6,411 nt of DNA from contig CAZAZY010000029.1 in the NCBI GenBank assembly GCA_964489785.1, forward strand, positions 1-6,411, written 5' to 3'. Every line of letters begins with the position of its first letter. Position 1 is the first letter of the stretch. The notes below the pieces were generated by a model, which did no database searches, was not told the origin of the DNA, and saw only the letters and a list, made by a program, of their open reading frames with translations. Below, piece by piece: positions 1-5,967 of this stretch. Made by a program: the position numbers and the translations under genes. This DNA comes from JAIPIY01 sp964489785. GTDB taxonomy: Bacteria > Patescibacteriota > Minisyncoccia > Phycocordibacterales > UBA1006.

Positions 1-76
1 TACCCATTCTGTTTGTAACGTGCTTTACATTTTCCATGTTGCGTAACGTTTTTTATGCCAGCCTAACTCTTATGAG

Positions 77-130
77 GTTTGTCATGGCTATAAAACTCCC
101 AAATTTGAGAAACTTATAGCCATGGCAAAC
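77..130. repeat. 17-bp inverted repeat (stem-loop) upstream of cysS
   Basis: The left arm 77-93 (GTTTGTCATGGCTATAA) pairs with the right arm 114-130 (TTATAGCCATGGCAAAC). There are 16 Watson-Crick pairs plus one T-G position, which would be a G-U wobble in RNA. The loop is 20 nt and contains AAATTT. Neither side has a T-run, so it is not a standard intrinsic terminator. It could be an operator, an RNA-processing hairpin, or a copy of a dispersed repeat; the window contains no second copy. Confidence 0.6.
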
Positions 131-259
131 GATATCTGTTGGTGTGAAAGAGCGTATTTTCTGAATATATCATAGCATGGATGAATAATAAAGTCAAGAA
201 CTCGTAATGATTCAATACCTTGGAATCACATCCGAAAAATCTGTTCACCAACTACCACT

Positions 260-287
260 TTGAGAAATATTCCAAAAAAGGTATACT
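260..287 (+). promoter_or_regulatory. Sigma70-type promoter of cysS
   Basis: A -35 box TTGAGA (260-265, five of six consensus bases) is followed after 16 bp by a -10 box TATACT (282-287, five of six). The -10 ends only 9 nt before the cysS ATG, which places the expected transcription start at about 294-295. The mRNA would have 2-3 nt or no untranslated leader. This agrees with the absence of any Shine-Dalgarno sequence. Confidence 0.7.
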
Positions 288-296
288 AAACACACC

Positions 297-1769
297 ATGA
301 AGCAAAAACCTATTACCCTATTTAATACTCTGGGCAAACAAAAGAACCTCTTGGAGCCTATTAAAACAGACTACGTTGGAATTTATCACTGTGGACCCAC
401 AGTCTATTGGACCCAACATATTGGCAACATGCGATCTGTGGTTATCTCAGATTTATTGGTGCGAACATTGCACATATCGGGATATAAAACTACACTGGTT
501 CGTAACTATACCGATGTGGGGCATCTTACGGGTGATAATATCGGGGATGCAGATCAGGGTGAAGACCGCATGACAAAGGCCGTGCAACGCGAACAATCCA
601 CCCCCGATGAAATCGCACAAAAATATATTGATGTTTTCCAAAAAGATATAACCATATTAAACACATTACCGGCAGATCATACACCACGTGCGACTGATCA
701 TATTTCGGGGATGATTGCATTGACCCAAAAATTATTGGATACGGGTTATGCATACGCAACTGATTATGCTATTTATTTTTCCATTGAAAAATTTCCTGAA
801 TATACAAAATTATCTGGGCAAAAATTAGAATTACAAAAGGAGGGTCTAGGTCATGGTGATATTGCTGATACCAACAAAAAACACCCTCAGGATTTTTCTT
901 TGTGGTTTTTCAAAGCCGGTACGCATGCAAATGCATTACAAACATGGGAATCACCTTTTTCTTCGTCGTTGGTAAAAAATGGCCAAGGTTTTCCAGGATG
1001 GCATATTGAATGTTCTGCCATGAGTAAACATTTTTTGGGAACTACATTTGATATCCATATGGGTGGTATCGAACATATTCCTATTCACCACACCAATGAA
1101 ATAGCACAGTCTGCATGTGCCAATCAGGTTCCTCATACAGAATATGCACATATTTGGATGCACAATGAACATTTGGTAACTGACAACAAAAAAATGTCAA
1201 AATCAGAAGGTACAGCATATACAATTCAGGATATTATCGATCGAGGATTCAACCCCCTGTCATTGCGATATTTTTTCTTGCAGGCACACTATCAATCCAA
1301 ACAAAATTTCACCTGGGAAGCATTGCAGGCATCGGAAACATCATTGCAAAAACTCTACACCACAGCAAAGACATTATACAAACAAATTCCCTGGTACAAA
1401 AGATTATTCATGAAACCCCATCCACAATATGCCCATGATTTTGTTTCTTTTCTTGGTGATAATATAGATACCCCGCAATCACTGGCATTGGTGTGGAACA
1501 TGATCAAAGATGATTCGTTGTCTCCATCAGAAAAATATGCAACGTTAATTTATGCTGATCAGGTTCTGGGATTACATATACATCAACAAGCAACCGCAAA
1601 AGAAAAATCAGTGTCTATCCCACAGGAAATAAAAGAGCTAGCAATGAAACGAGAACAGGCGCGAACCAACAAAGATTGGAAAGAATCCGACCGACTGCGA
1701 GATGAAATCCAAAACAAAGGATATGAAATCAAAGATACCTCCACCGGACAACAAATACATAAAAAATAA
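297..1769 (+). CDS. cysS: Cysteinyl-tRNA synthetase
   Basis: This cytosolic class I aminoacyl-tRNA synthetase attaches cysteine to tRNA-Cys using ATP. Seen in the sequence: the HIGH-type motif as HIGN (41-44) after CGPTVY; KMSKS (299-303); and the four zinc ligands that select cysteine, C32, C239 (in WHIECS), H264 and E268, with the same spacing as the E. coli enzyme (C28, C209, H234, E238). The C-terminal helical region and anticodon-binding part follow, ending in a basic tail with the family-like KREQARTNKDWKESDRLRDE segment. The length of 490 residues is slightly longer than E. coli (461). A VGHLTGDNIGDADQGEDRMTKA stretch (74-95) and GGIEHIPIHHTNE resemble Candidate Phyla Radiation enzymes. 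The ATG at 297 fits the promoter just upstream. The gene is a single transcription unit, convergent with the chaperone operon, and its stop codon lies inside the terminator stem. Confidence 0.97.
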   Translation: MKQKPITLFNTLGKQKNLLEPIKTDYVGIYHCGPTVYWTQHIGNMRSVVISDLLVRTLHISGYKTTLVRNYTDVGHLTGDNIGDADQGEDRMTKAVQREQSTPDEIAQKYIDVFQKDITILNTLPADHTPRATDHISGMIALTQKLLDTGYAYATDYAIYFSIEKFPEYTKLSGQKLELQKEGLGHGDIADTNKKHPQDFSLWFFKAGTHANALQTWESPFSSSLVKNGQGFPGWHIECSAMSKHFLGTTFDIHMGGIEHIPIHHTNEIAQSACANQVPHTEYAHIWMHNEHLVTDNKKMSKSEGTAYTIQDIIDRGFNPLSLRYFFLQAHYQSKQNFTWEALQASETSLQKLYTTAKTLYKQIPWYKRLFMKPHPQYAHDFVSFLGDNIDTPQSLALVWNMIKDDSLSPSEKYATLIYADQVLGLHIHQQATAKEKSVSIPQEIKELAMKREQARTNKDWKESDRLRDEIQNKGYEIKDTSTGQQIHKK

Positions 1770-1794
1770 TCCCGCAGATGCGGGATTATTTTTT
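1761..1794. terminator. Bidirectional intrinsic terminator between cysS and dnaJ
   Basis: The core stem pairs AATAATCCCGC (1765-1775) with GCGGGATTATT (1780-1790) around a 4-nt loop, AGAT. It is flanked by an A-run (1761-1766) and a T-run (1789-1794), so the symmetry extends to 15 bp per arm. Read on either strand it is a GC-rich hairpin followed by six U. The cysS TAA (1767-1769) is inside the left arm, and the dnaJ stop (1806-1804) is about 9 nt from the other side. It therefore ends both convergent units. Confidence 0.95.
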
Positions 1795-1803
1795 GTATCT
1801 ATT

Positions 1804-2706
1804 TTATAGACCTTCTTTCTTTAATGTTTCAACTGCCTTTTCAGCATCTTTTGATAATTTTTTAGGAATTTGAATAGATGTATAGACAAGAAAATCTCCA
1901 CTGTGCCATTTACCTGATGGAATACCTTTTCCTTTGATACGAAGAATCGTTCCTGGTTGCATTCCTTTTGGTACGGTAATTTTTTCTGGACCATCTAATG
2001 TTTCTACCGTATGTACTGCACCCAAAATAGCATCAGTCAAAGAAATATCCAGACTCATAACAACATCCATTCCTTCGCGTCTTAATTTTGGATGAGGTTC
2101 AACCGTAATCGCAACAACCAATTTCCCTGTTTGACCATTCGTCAATTCTTCGCCGTATCCATCGACACGCAATGATTGACCGTTATCAACTCCGGGTGGA
2201 ATAGTAATACTTAATTCTCGTTCTTTGGATTGTTCTTTTCCATCTTTGATATGAGGAACGCGTATTTTCTTTTCTACACCCTGGATTGCTTCTTTGAATG
2301 TCAAACGTACAGAAACTTGAATAGTTCTCCCTCGTGGAGGGCGTCTACCACCAAAACCAAATGCGCTAAAGATATCGCCGAAATCATCGAAATCAAACTG
2401 AGCACCACTCTGGTTTCCTGCCTGACGCATGATGTCTTCCCATTGGAATCCACCAAAACCACCACCCTGAAAACCTCCGGAACCGCCACCAAATTGTGGG
2501 CCAGCAGATCCAAATTGATCATACTGTGCTCTTTTTTTGTCATCTGACAATGTTTGATAAGCTTCGTTAATTTCTTTGAATTTTTTCTCGTCACCACCCT
2601 GTTTATCAGGATGATGTTCATGAGCTAATTTACGAAATGCTTTTTTAATCTCATCTTTTGATGCAGATTTTGAAACACCTAATAATGCATAATAATCTTT
2701 TGACAT
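1804..2706 (-). CDS. dnaJ: DnaJ-type J-domain co-chaperone lacking the zinc finger
   Basis: This Hsp40 co-chaperone stimulates DnaK ATP hydrolysis and delivers unfolded clients. The J domain covers residues 4-65, with HPD at 32-34 and the helix III/IV sequence KKRAQYDQFG. A Gly/Phe-rich linker (about 66-120) contains the DIF motif (111-113). Two beta-sandwich client-binding domains follow (about 126-205 and 206-285), with conserved IPPGVDNGQSLRVDGYGE and LRIKGKGIP segments. The usual four CxxCxGxG repeats are missing: residues 150-165 join the strands that normally flank the zinc finger, and the protein has no cysteine at all. At 300 residues it matches class B/CbpA-like proteins, against about 375 for classical DnaJ. 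It is the last gene of grpE-dnaK-dnaJ and is separated from dnaK by 61 nt. No Shine-Dalgarno precedes the ATG. Naming it dnaJ rather than cbpA rests on operon position. Confidence 0.93.
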   Translation of the reverse strand: MSKDYYALLGVSKSASKDEIKKAFRKLAHEHHPDKQGGDEKKFKEINEAYQTLSDDKKRAQYDQFGSAGPQFGGGSGGFQGGGFGGFQWEDIMRQAGNQSGAQFDFDDFGDIFSAFGFGGRRPPRGRTIQVSVRLTFKEAIQGVEKKIRVPHIKDGKEQSKERELSITIPPGVDNGQSLRVDGYGEELTNGQTGKLVVAITVEPHPKLRREGMDVVMSLDISLTDAILGAVHTVETLDGPEKITVPKGMQPGTILRIKGKGIPSGKWHSGDFLVYTSIQIPKKLSKDAEKAVETLKKEGL

Positions 2707-2734
2707 ACAAGAGTTTCAAAGCTATGAGCGACCG

Positions 2735-2767
2735 GCATCACGCTTGTTAATAAATACTGCGTGACAC
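2735..2767 (-). promoter_or_regulatory. Intergenic hairpin between dnaK and dnaJ
   Basis: Immediately after the dnaK stop codon, the minus-strand RNA can pair TCACGC (2764-2759) with GCGTGA (2743-2738) around a 15-nt AU-rich loop. Two G-U pairs and one G-C pair extend the stem to about 9 bp. No U-run follows, so full termination is unlikely. Possible roles are RNA processing, protection of the dnaK 3' end, or lowering dnaJ expression relative to dnaK. These roles are inferred only from position. Confidence 0.45.
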
Positions 2768-4663
2768 TTATTTCGCTTCATTATCCCCTGTTTCTTCTTT
2801 TGCGTCTACGGGTGTTTCTGTCTGATCTGCTGATGCGGAATCTGTTCCAGATTTTTCTGCTTCTGCTTTTTGCATAATTTCGTAAATTTTTGATAATTCA
2901 GCAGATAATTCTTGTTGAGCGGTATCAATTGCGGAACCATCATCTCCATCTTTTGCAGTTTTTAATGCAGATACTTTTTCTTCGATTGATTTCTTTACGT
3001 CTTCTCCTATTTTATCTCCATATTCTTTCAATGATTTTTCTGCGGTAAAAATAGATGAATCGGCAAGATTTTTCTTTTCAATAAGTTCTTTTTTCTTTGC
3101 GTCTTCTTCTGCGTGTTTCTCTGCATCTTCTTGCATGCGTTTGATTTCTTCGTCAGTAAGACCTGATGATGCTTCGATTTTGATTGATTGTGTTTTTCCA
3201 GATGTTTTATCTTTTGCGGTAACATTTAATATACCGTTTGCATCCACATCAAAACTTACTTCAATCTGAGGCATACCTCGTGGTGCTGGTGGAATTCCAT
3301 CCAACACAAATCGTCCCAAAGATTTATTATCTGTGACCATTGGTCGTTCACCCTGCACCACGTGAATTTCTACCTGAGGTTGATTATCAGCTGCCGTAGA
3401 AAATACCTGAGATTTAGAAGCAGGAATAGTGGTATTTTTTTCAATTAGCTTTGTTGCAACACCACCTAGTGTTTCGATACCCAAAGACAATGGAATAACA
3501 TCCAACAATAGTACATCTTTAACGTCTCCTTGTAATACACCGGCTTGTACCGCTGCACCCAATGCTACTACTTCGTCTGGATTAATTGATCGATTTGGTT
3601 CTTTGCCAAATAGCTTCTTTACTTCTTCTTGGATTTTTGGCATTCGTGTTTGACCTCCTACCAAAATAACTTGGTGAATATCAGATGCAGAGAATCCAGA
3701 ATCTTTTAATACCTGACGTGTGATTTCAATTGATTTATCAACATACGGAGAAGCAAGATCTTCTAGTTGTACACGAGTTACTTTTACTAACAAGTGCTGA
3801 GGCCCTGATTCAGTTGATGTGATAAACGGAATATTTACTTCTGTTTCTGTGGTAGTAGATAATTCATGTTTTGCTTTTTCTGCAGCTTCTTTCAAACGTT
3901 GCAGAGCCAGAACATCTTTGGTAATATCTACTCCTGTTTCTTTTTTAAATTCATTTGCGATAAAACCAATCAACGCCTGGTCAATATCTTCTCCACCCAT
4001 GTGTGAATCTCCACCTGTTGATTTTACTTCGATAACCGAATCTCCTACTTCGAGAACAGAAATATCAAATGTTCCACCTCCAAAATCGTATACAACAATT
4101 TTTTCTTCTTTCTTTTTATCAAATCCATATGCCAACGCTGCTGCGGTTGGTTCGTTAATAATACGTTTTACATCCAATCCTGCAATTCTACCAGCATCCT
4201 GAGTTGCTTTTCGTTGTGCATCATCAAAATATGCAGGTACAGTAATAATTGCTTCGGTAATTTTTTCACCCAATTTTGCTTCGACGTCTGCTTTTATTTT
4301 TTGTAATACCATCGCAGAGATTTCTTCTGGACGATATCCCTTGCCCCCCATATCAATCGTTACACCACCATTTACATCTTCTTTTACCGCGTATGGCAAC
4401 TGATTAATATCTTTTTGTACAACACCATCCTTGAAACGATGACCTACGTATCGTTTTACACCATACACAGTATTTGATGGGTTAGTTACCGCCTGACGTT
4501 TTGCCAACAATCCAACCAATCGGTCGTTGCTTTTTCCAATAGCAACAATAGAAGGAGTAGTTCGGTTCCCTTCCGCATTTTCAATAATTTTTGGTTGACC
4601 ACCTTCCATGATGGCAACCGCACTGTTTGTAGTTCCTAGATCGATTCCAATTATTTTTGACAT
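2768..4663 (-). CDS. dnaK: Hsp70 chaperone DnaK
   Basis: This ATP-dependent cytosolic chaperone binds exposed hydrophobic segments of unfolded proteins and cycles with DnaJ and GrpE. The nucleotide-binding domain (about 1-380) has the three Hsp70 signatures: IGIDLGTTNS (5-14), VYDFGGGTFDIS (191-202) and ILVGGQTRMPKIQEEV (333-348). The interdomain linker is DVLLLD (383-388). The beta substrate-binding domain follows to about residue 500, then the helical lid (about 503-600) and a short acidic tail. Full length is 631 residues, close to E. coli (638). The tail ends DAKEETGDNEAK and lacks the conserved bacterial DVVDAEFEEV-type ending. The common DVTPLSLG after the linker reads DVIPLSLG here (I390). 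The ATG is 25 nt downstream of the grpE stop. The gap is almost pure A/T with no Shine-Dalgarno, and the gene is presumably transcribed from the grpE promoter. Confidence 0.98.
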   Translation of the reverse strand: MSKIIGIDLGTTNSAVAIMEGGQPKIIENAEGNRTTPSIVAIGKSNDRLVGLLAKRQAVTNPSNTVYGVKRYVGHRFKDGVVQKDINQLPYAVKEDVNGGVTIDMGGKGYRPEEISAMVLQKIKADVEAKLGEKITEAIITVPAYFDDAQRKATQDAGRIAGLDVKRIINEPTAAALAYGFDKKKEEKIVVYDFGGGTFDISVLEVGDSVIEVKSTGGDSHMGGEDIDQALIGFIANEFKKETGVDITKDVLALQRLKEAAEKAKHELSTTTETEVNIPFITSTESGPQHLLVKVTRVQLEDLASPYVDKSIEITRQVLKDSGFSASDIHQVILVGGQTRMPKIQEEVKKLFGKEPNRSINPDEVVALGAAVQAGVLQGDVKDVLLLDVIPLSLGIETLGGVATKLIEKNTTIPASKSQVFSTAADNQPQVEIHVVQGERPMVTDNKSLGRFVLDGIPPAPRGMPQIEVSFDVDANGILNVTAKDKTSGKTQSIKIEASSGLTDEEIKRMQEDAEKHAEEDAKKKELIEKKNLADSSIFTAEKSLKEYGDKIGEDVKKSIEEKVSALKTAKDGDDGSAIDTAQQELSAELSKIYEIMQKAEAEKSGTDSASADQTETPVDAKEETGDNEAK

Positions 4664-4688
4664 AAATGTATATAAATAAAATTAATAA

Positions 4689-5309
4689 TTATTTTTCTTC
4701 GACAGTTTTTAACACATATACTTTTACTTTTGCTGGCCTGATGATACGATCTCCTATTTTGTATCCTGTTTGAATGATTGATTCAATCGTATTATCTTTA
4801 CCTGCATCATCTACGGGAACATGTTCGAACGCTTCGTGTAATCGTGGTTCAAATAACACACCCGTTTCTGAAATACTTTGCACATTTCTATTTTCTAAAA
4901 AAGTCATGAATTGTTGATGAATATATTCGATTCCTTTTCTCCATGTGGCGTCTACCTTTTCCCACGATTCTTTATTTTTGAAAGCCATTTCAAAACTGTC
5001 TAATGTGGGTAATAAATCTTCGATACATTCTGAAACATACAATTGTTTCAATCCTGATCTTTTTGATTCTTCTTCTTTTTTAAGGTTCGCATATTCTGCA
5101 CGAGATTTTTGCCATCCGGCCAGATATTCAGCACGTTCTTTTTTTGATTCTGATAATTCTTGTTTTAATTTCTTCACCTTTTCTGAGGCTGATGATCCAA
5201 ATGAATCTGTTTCATTATCATCTTCTTCGACAAAAGAAACATCTTCTTCTTGAATAATTTCCTCTTCTGGAGGCGAATCTATATGTGGTTTTTTATCATC
5301 TTTGCTCAT
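4689..5309 (-). CDS. grpE: Nucleotide exchange factor GrpE
   Basis: GrpE is the dimeric exchange factor that releases ADP from DnaK and so resets the chaperone cycle. With the start chosen here it has 206 residues, near the family's usual length. It contains an acidic disordered N-terminus (11-35), a long heptad-like coiled-coil (about 42-95), a helical segment, and the C-terminal beta domain with the family signature FEPRLHEAFEHV (153-164) and TGYKIGDRIIRPAKVKV (181-197). The frame stays open upstream to an ATG at 5384. That longer start would translate the promoter and operator into a non-family peptide (MDYLQVFYVRKI...). The ATG at 5309 lies 9 nt after a strong -10 box and yields the typical acidic GrpE N-terminus, so it is preferred. 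It is the first gene of the operon. Confidence 0.95.
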   Translation of the reverse strand: MSKDDKKPHIDSPPEEEIIQEEDVSFVEEDDNETDSFGSSASEKVKKLKQELSESKKERAEYLAGWQKSRAEYANLKKEEESKRSGLKQLYVSECIEDLLPTLDSFEMAFKNKESWEKVDATWRKGIEYIHQQFMTFLENRNVQSISETGVLFEPRLHEAFEHVPVDDAGKDNTIESIIQTGYKIGDRIIRPAKVKVYVLKTVEEK

Positions 5310-5318
5310 ATGTTTACG

Positions 5319-5347
5319 AGTATATACTATTCTTAAAATTTTGACAA
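5319..5347 (-). promoter_or_regulatory. Promoter of the grpE-dnaK-dnaJ operon
   Basis: Read on the minus strand, the -35 box TTGTCA (5347-5342) and the -10 box TATACT (5324-5319) are separated by exactly 17 bp, and each matches consensus at five of six bases. Transcription should start near 5312, about 3 nt before the grpE ATG at 5309, giving a nearly leaderless mRNA. The -35 box overlaps one end of the 5344-5373 palindrome. No CIRCE sequence (TTAGCACTC-N9-GAGTGCTAA) is present. Confidence 0.75.
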
Positions 5348-5373
5348 GTATTTTACGTACATAAAATACTTGT
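5344..5373. promoter_or_regulatory. 30-bp palindromic operator between grpE and the PaaX-like gene
   Basis: The half-site ACAAGTATTTTA (5344-5355) is perfectly inverted as TAAAATACTTGT (5362-5373). The 6-nt centre CGTACA includes GTAC, so 14 of 15 base pairs are symmetric. One end overlaps the -35 box of the grpE promoter (5342-5347) and the other overlaps the likely -35 of the divergent gene (5370-5375). A dimer bound here would block both promoters. The length, perfection and placement argue for a protein operator rather than a terminator. The binding protein is not shown by the sequence; the adjacent winged-helix protein is the obvious candidate. Confidence 0.75.
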
Positions 5374-5398
5374 AAATAATCCAAAGATATGTTATATT
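5370..5398 (+). promoter_or_regulatory. Probable promoter of the PaaX-like gene
   Basis: TTGTAA (5370-5375, four of six) and TATATT (5393-5398, five of six if read as TATAAT with one change) are spaced by 17 bp and place the transcription start at about 5404-5405, on the ATG itself. An alternative is the consensus -35 TTGACA (5341-5346) with AATACT (5365-5370) after 18 bp, which would start near 5377 and leave a leader of about 28 nt without a Shine-Dalgarno. Both options overlap the palindrome, so either would be controlled by it. Confidence 0.5.
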
Positions 5399-5404
5399 TT
5401 CAGC

Positions 5405-5956
5405 ATGAGCCCAAAAAGCACGAACGACATCCAAAAAAACATACTGAAATTCCTTCAAAACAAGCGAGCATCGAATATTTCCGAGCTATCTGACCATATA
5501 CACCAAACCTGTAATAATGATGCCCGAAAAGTGAATATAAAGTACATTATTACACGCAGTTTAAAGAACCTGGAAACCAGTGGTGATATTACTATTCATA
5601 AAACAGACCAGGGGTCATTTGCCCGCCTGACATCTACTGGTCGCCAAAAATTACGCTCATTGCGTCTATCAGAAAAAACCCACCTGATGCCATTGGGCTG
5701 GGATGGAAAATGGAGAATTGCCATATTAGATATCCCAGAAAACGATAAAGAAAAAAGAAACGCGTTGCGATATATTTTAAAAAAAGCCAGTTTCATTTGT
5801 CTTAAAAATTCGGTATGGATATCCCCTCACCCATTTGAACACATGCTAGAAACAATGAAAGAAGATTTGGAATTATCCAATGAATTATCTGTCATTGTAA
5901 CAGATTATATCGACCCCGCATCCGAAGAAGAATTCAGAAAAGCTTTTTGGAAATAA
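5405..5956 (+). CDS. Winged-helix regulator with PaaX/Cas2-like C-terminal domain
   Basis: This is a 183-residue protein with two parts. Residues 1-85 look like a winged helix: helices at about 7-19 and 24-34 (NISELSDHIHQT), a probable recognition helix near 43-58, and a beta wing at 60-76 (DITIHKTDQGSFARLT). Residues 98-183 look like the ferredoxin-fold domain shared by PaaX regulators and Cas2: GWDGKWRIAILDIPE (98-112) with D109, followed by KRNALRYILKKASFICLKNSVWISPHPF. Such proteins are common in Candidate Phyla Radiation genomes and are often annotated as Cas2. There is no CRISPR array or other cas gene here, so a DNA-binding regulator is more likely. It is divergent from grpE across a 30-bp palindrome, which suggests control of that operon and of itself. 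Its ligand or signal is unknown. It ends 11 nt from the convergent membrane-protein gene. Confidence 0.85.
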   Translation: MSPKSTNDIQKNILKFLQNKRASNISELSDHIHQTCNNDARKVNIKYIITRSLKNLETSGDITIHKTDQGSFARLTSTGRQKLRSLRLSEKTHLMPLGWDGKWRIAILDIPENDKEKRNALRYILKKASFICLKNSVWISPHPFEHMLETMKEDLELSNELSVIVTDYIDPASEEEFRKAFWK

Positions 5957-5967
5957 TTATTCTTTCG

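Larger units (their letters stand above)
1..296. other. Gene-poor stretch upstream of cysS
   Basis: No complete gene can be supported here. The plus-strand reading frame open from position 3 closes at 117-119 and its 38 codons match nothing I recognise. On the minus strand an ATG at 37-35 opens a frame that runs off the left edge (reading MENVKHVTNRMG), which could be the start of a neighbouring gene, but it has no promoter-like or ribosome-binding sequence that I can see. The stretch does contain a long inverted repeat (77-130), a short 6-bp hairpin (208-228), and the cysS promoter (260-287). No T-box leader features are visible before cysS. Confidence 0.6.

Noticed and set aside
3..119. Plus-strand open frame from the left edge, as the tail of an upstream gene
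   Set aside because: Only 38 codons with no recognisable motif, ending inside the inverted repeat. It cannot be told apart from a chance open frame.
130..296. T-box riboswitch leader for cysS
   Set aside because: No T-box consensus sequence or antiterminator/terminator pair is visible, and the promoter lies directly at the ATG, leaving no room for a leader.
2230..2621. Open frames of about 105 residues on both strands within dnaJ
   Set aside because: They overlap the well-supported dnaJ gene, look like no family, and derive from its Gly-rich repetitive coding sequence.
5310..5384. Longer grpE start at 5384, adding 25 residues
   Set aside because: The extension translates the promoter and the palindromic operator and does not look like a GrpE N-terminus. 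The ATG at 5309 sits just after a strong -10 box and gives a typical acidic start.
5310..5404. CIRCE element for HrcA control of grpE
   Set aside because: The GAGTGCTAA-type arms are absent. The palindrome found here has unrelated arms (ACAAGTATTTTA).
5405..5956. Annotating the 183-residue protein as the CRISPR adaptation nuclease Cas2
   Set aside because: It has an N-terminal winged helix, is about twice the usual Cas2 length, and there is no CRISPR array or other cas gene in the window.
5938..5962. AAAAGCTTTT and AATAATTATT short palindromes as a terminator between the convergent genes at 5956/5968
   Set aside because: The stems are short and almost pure A/T, with no GC-rich stem followed by a T-run.
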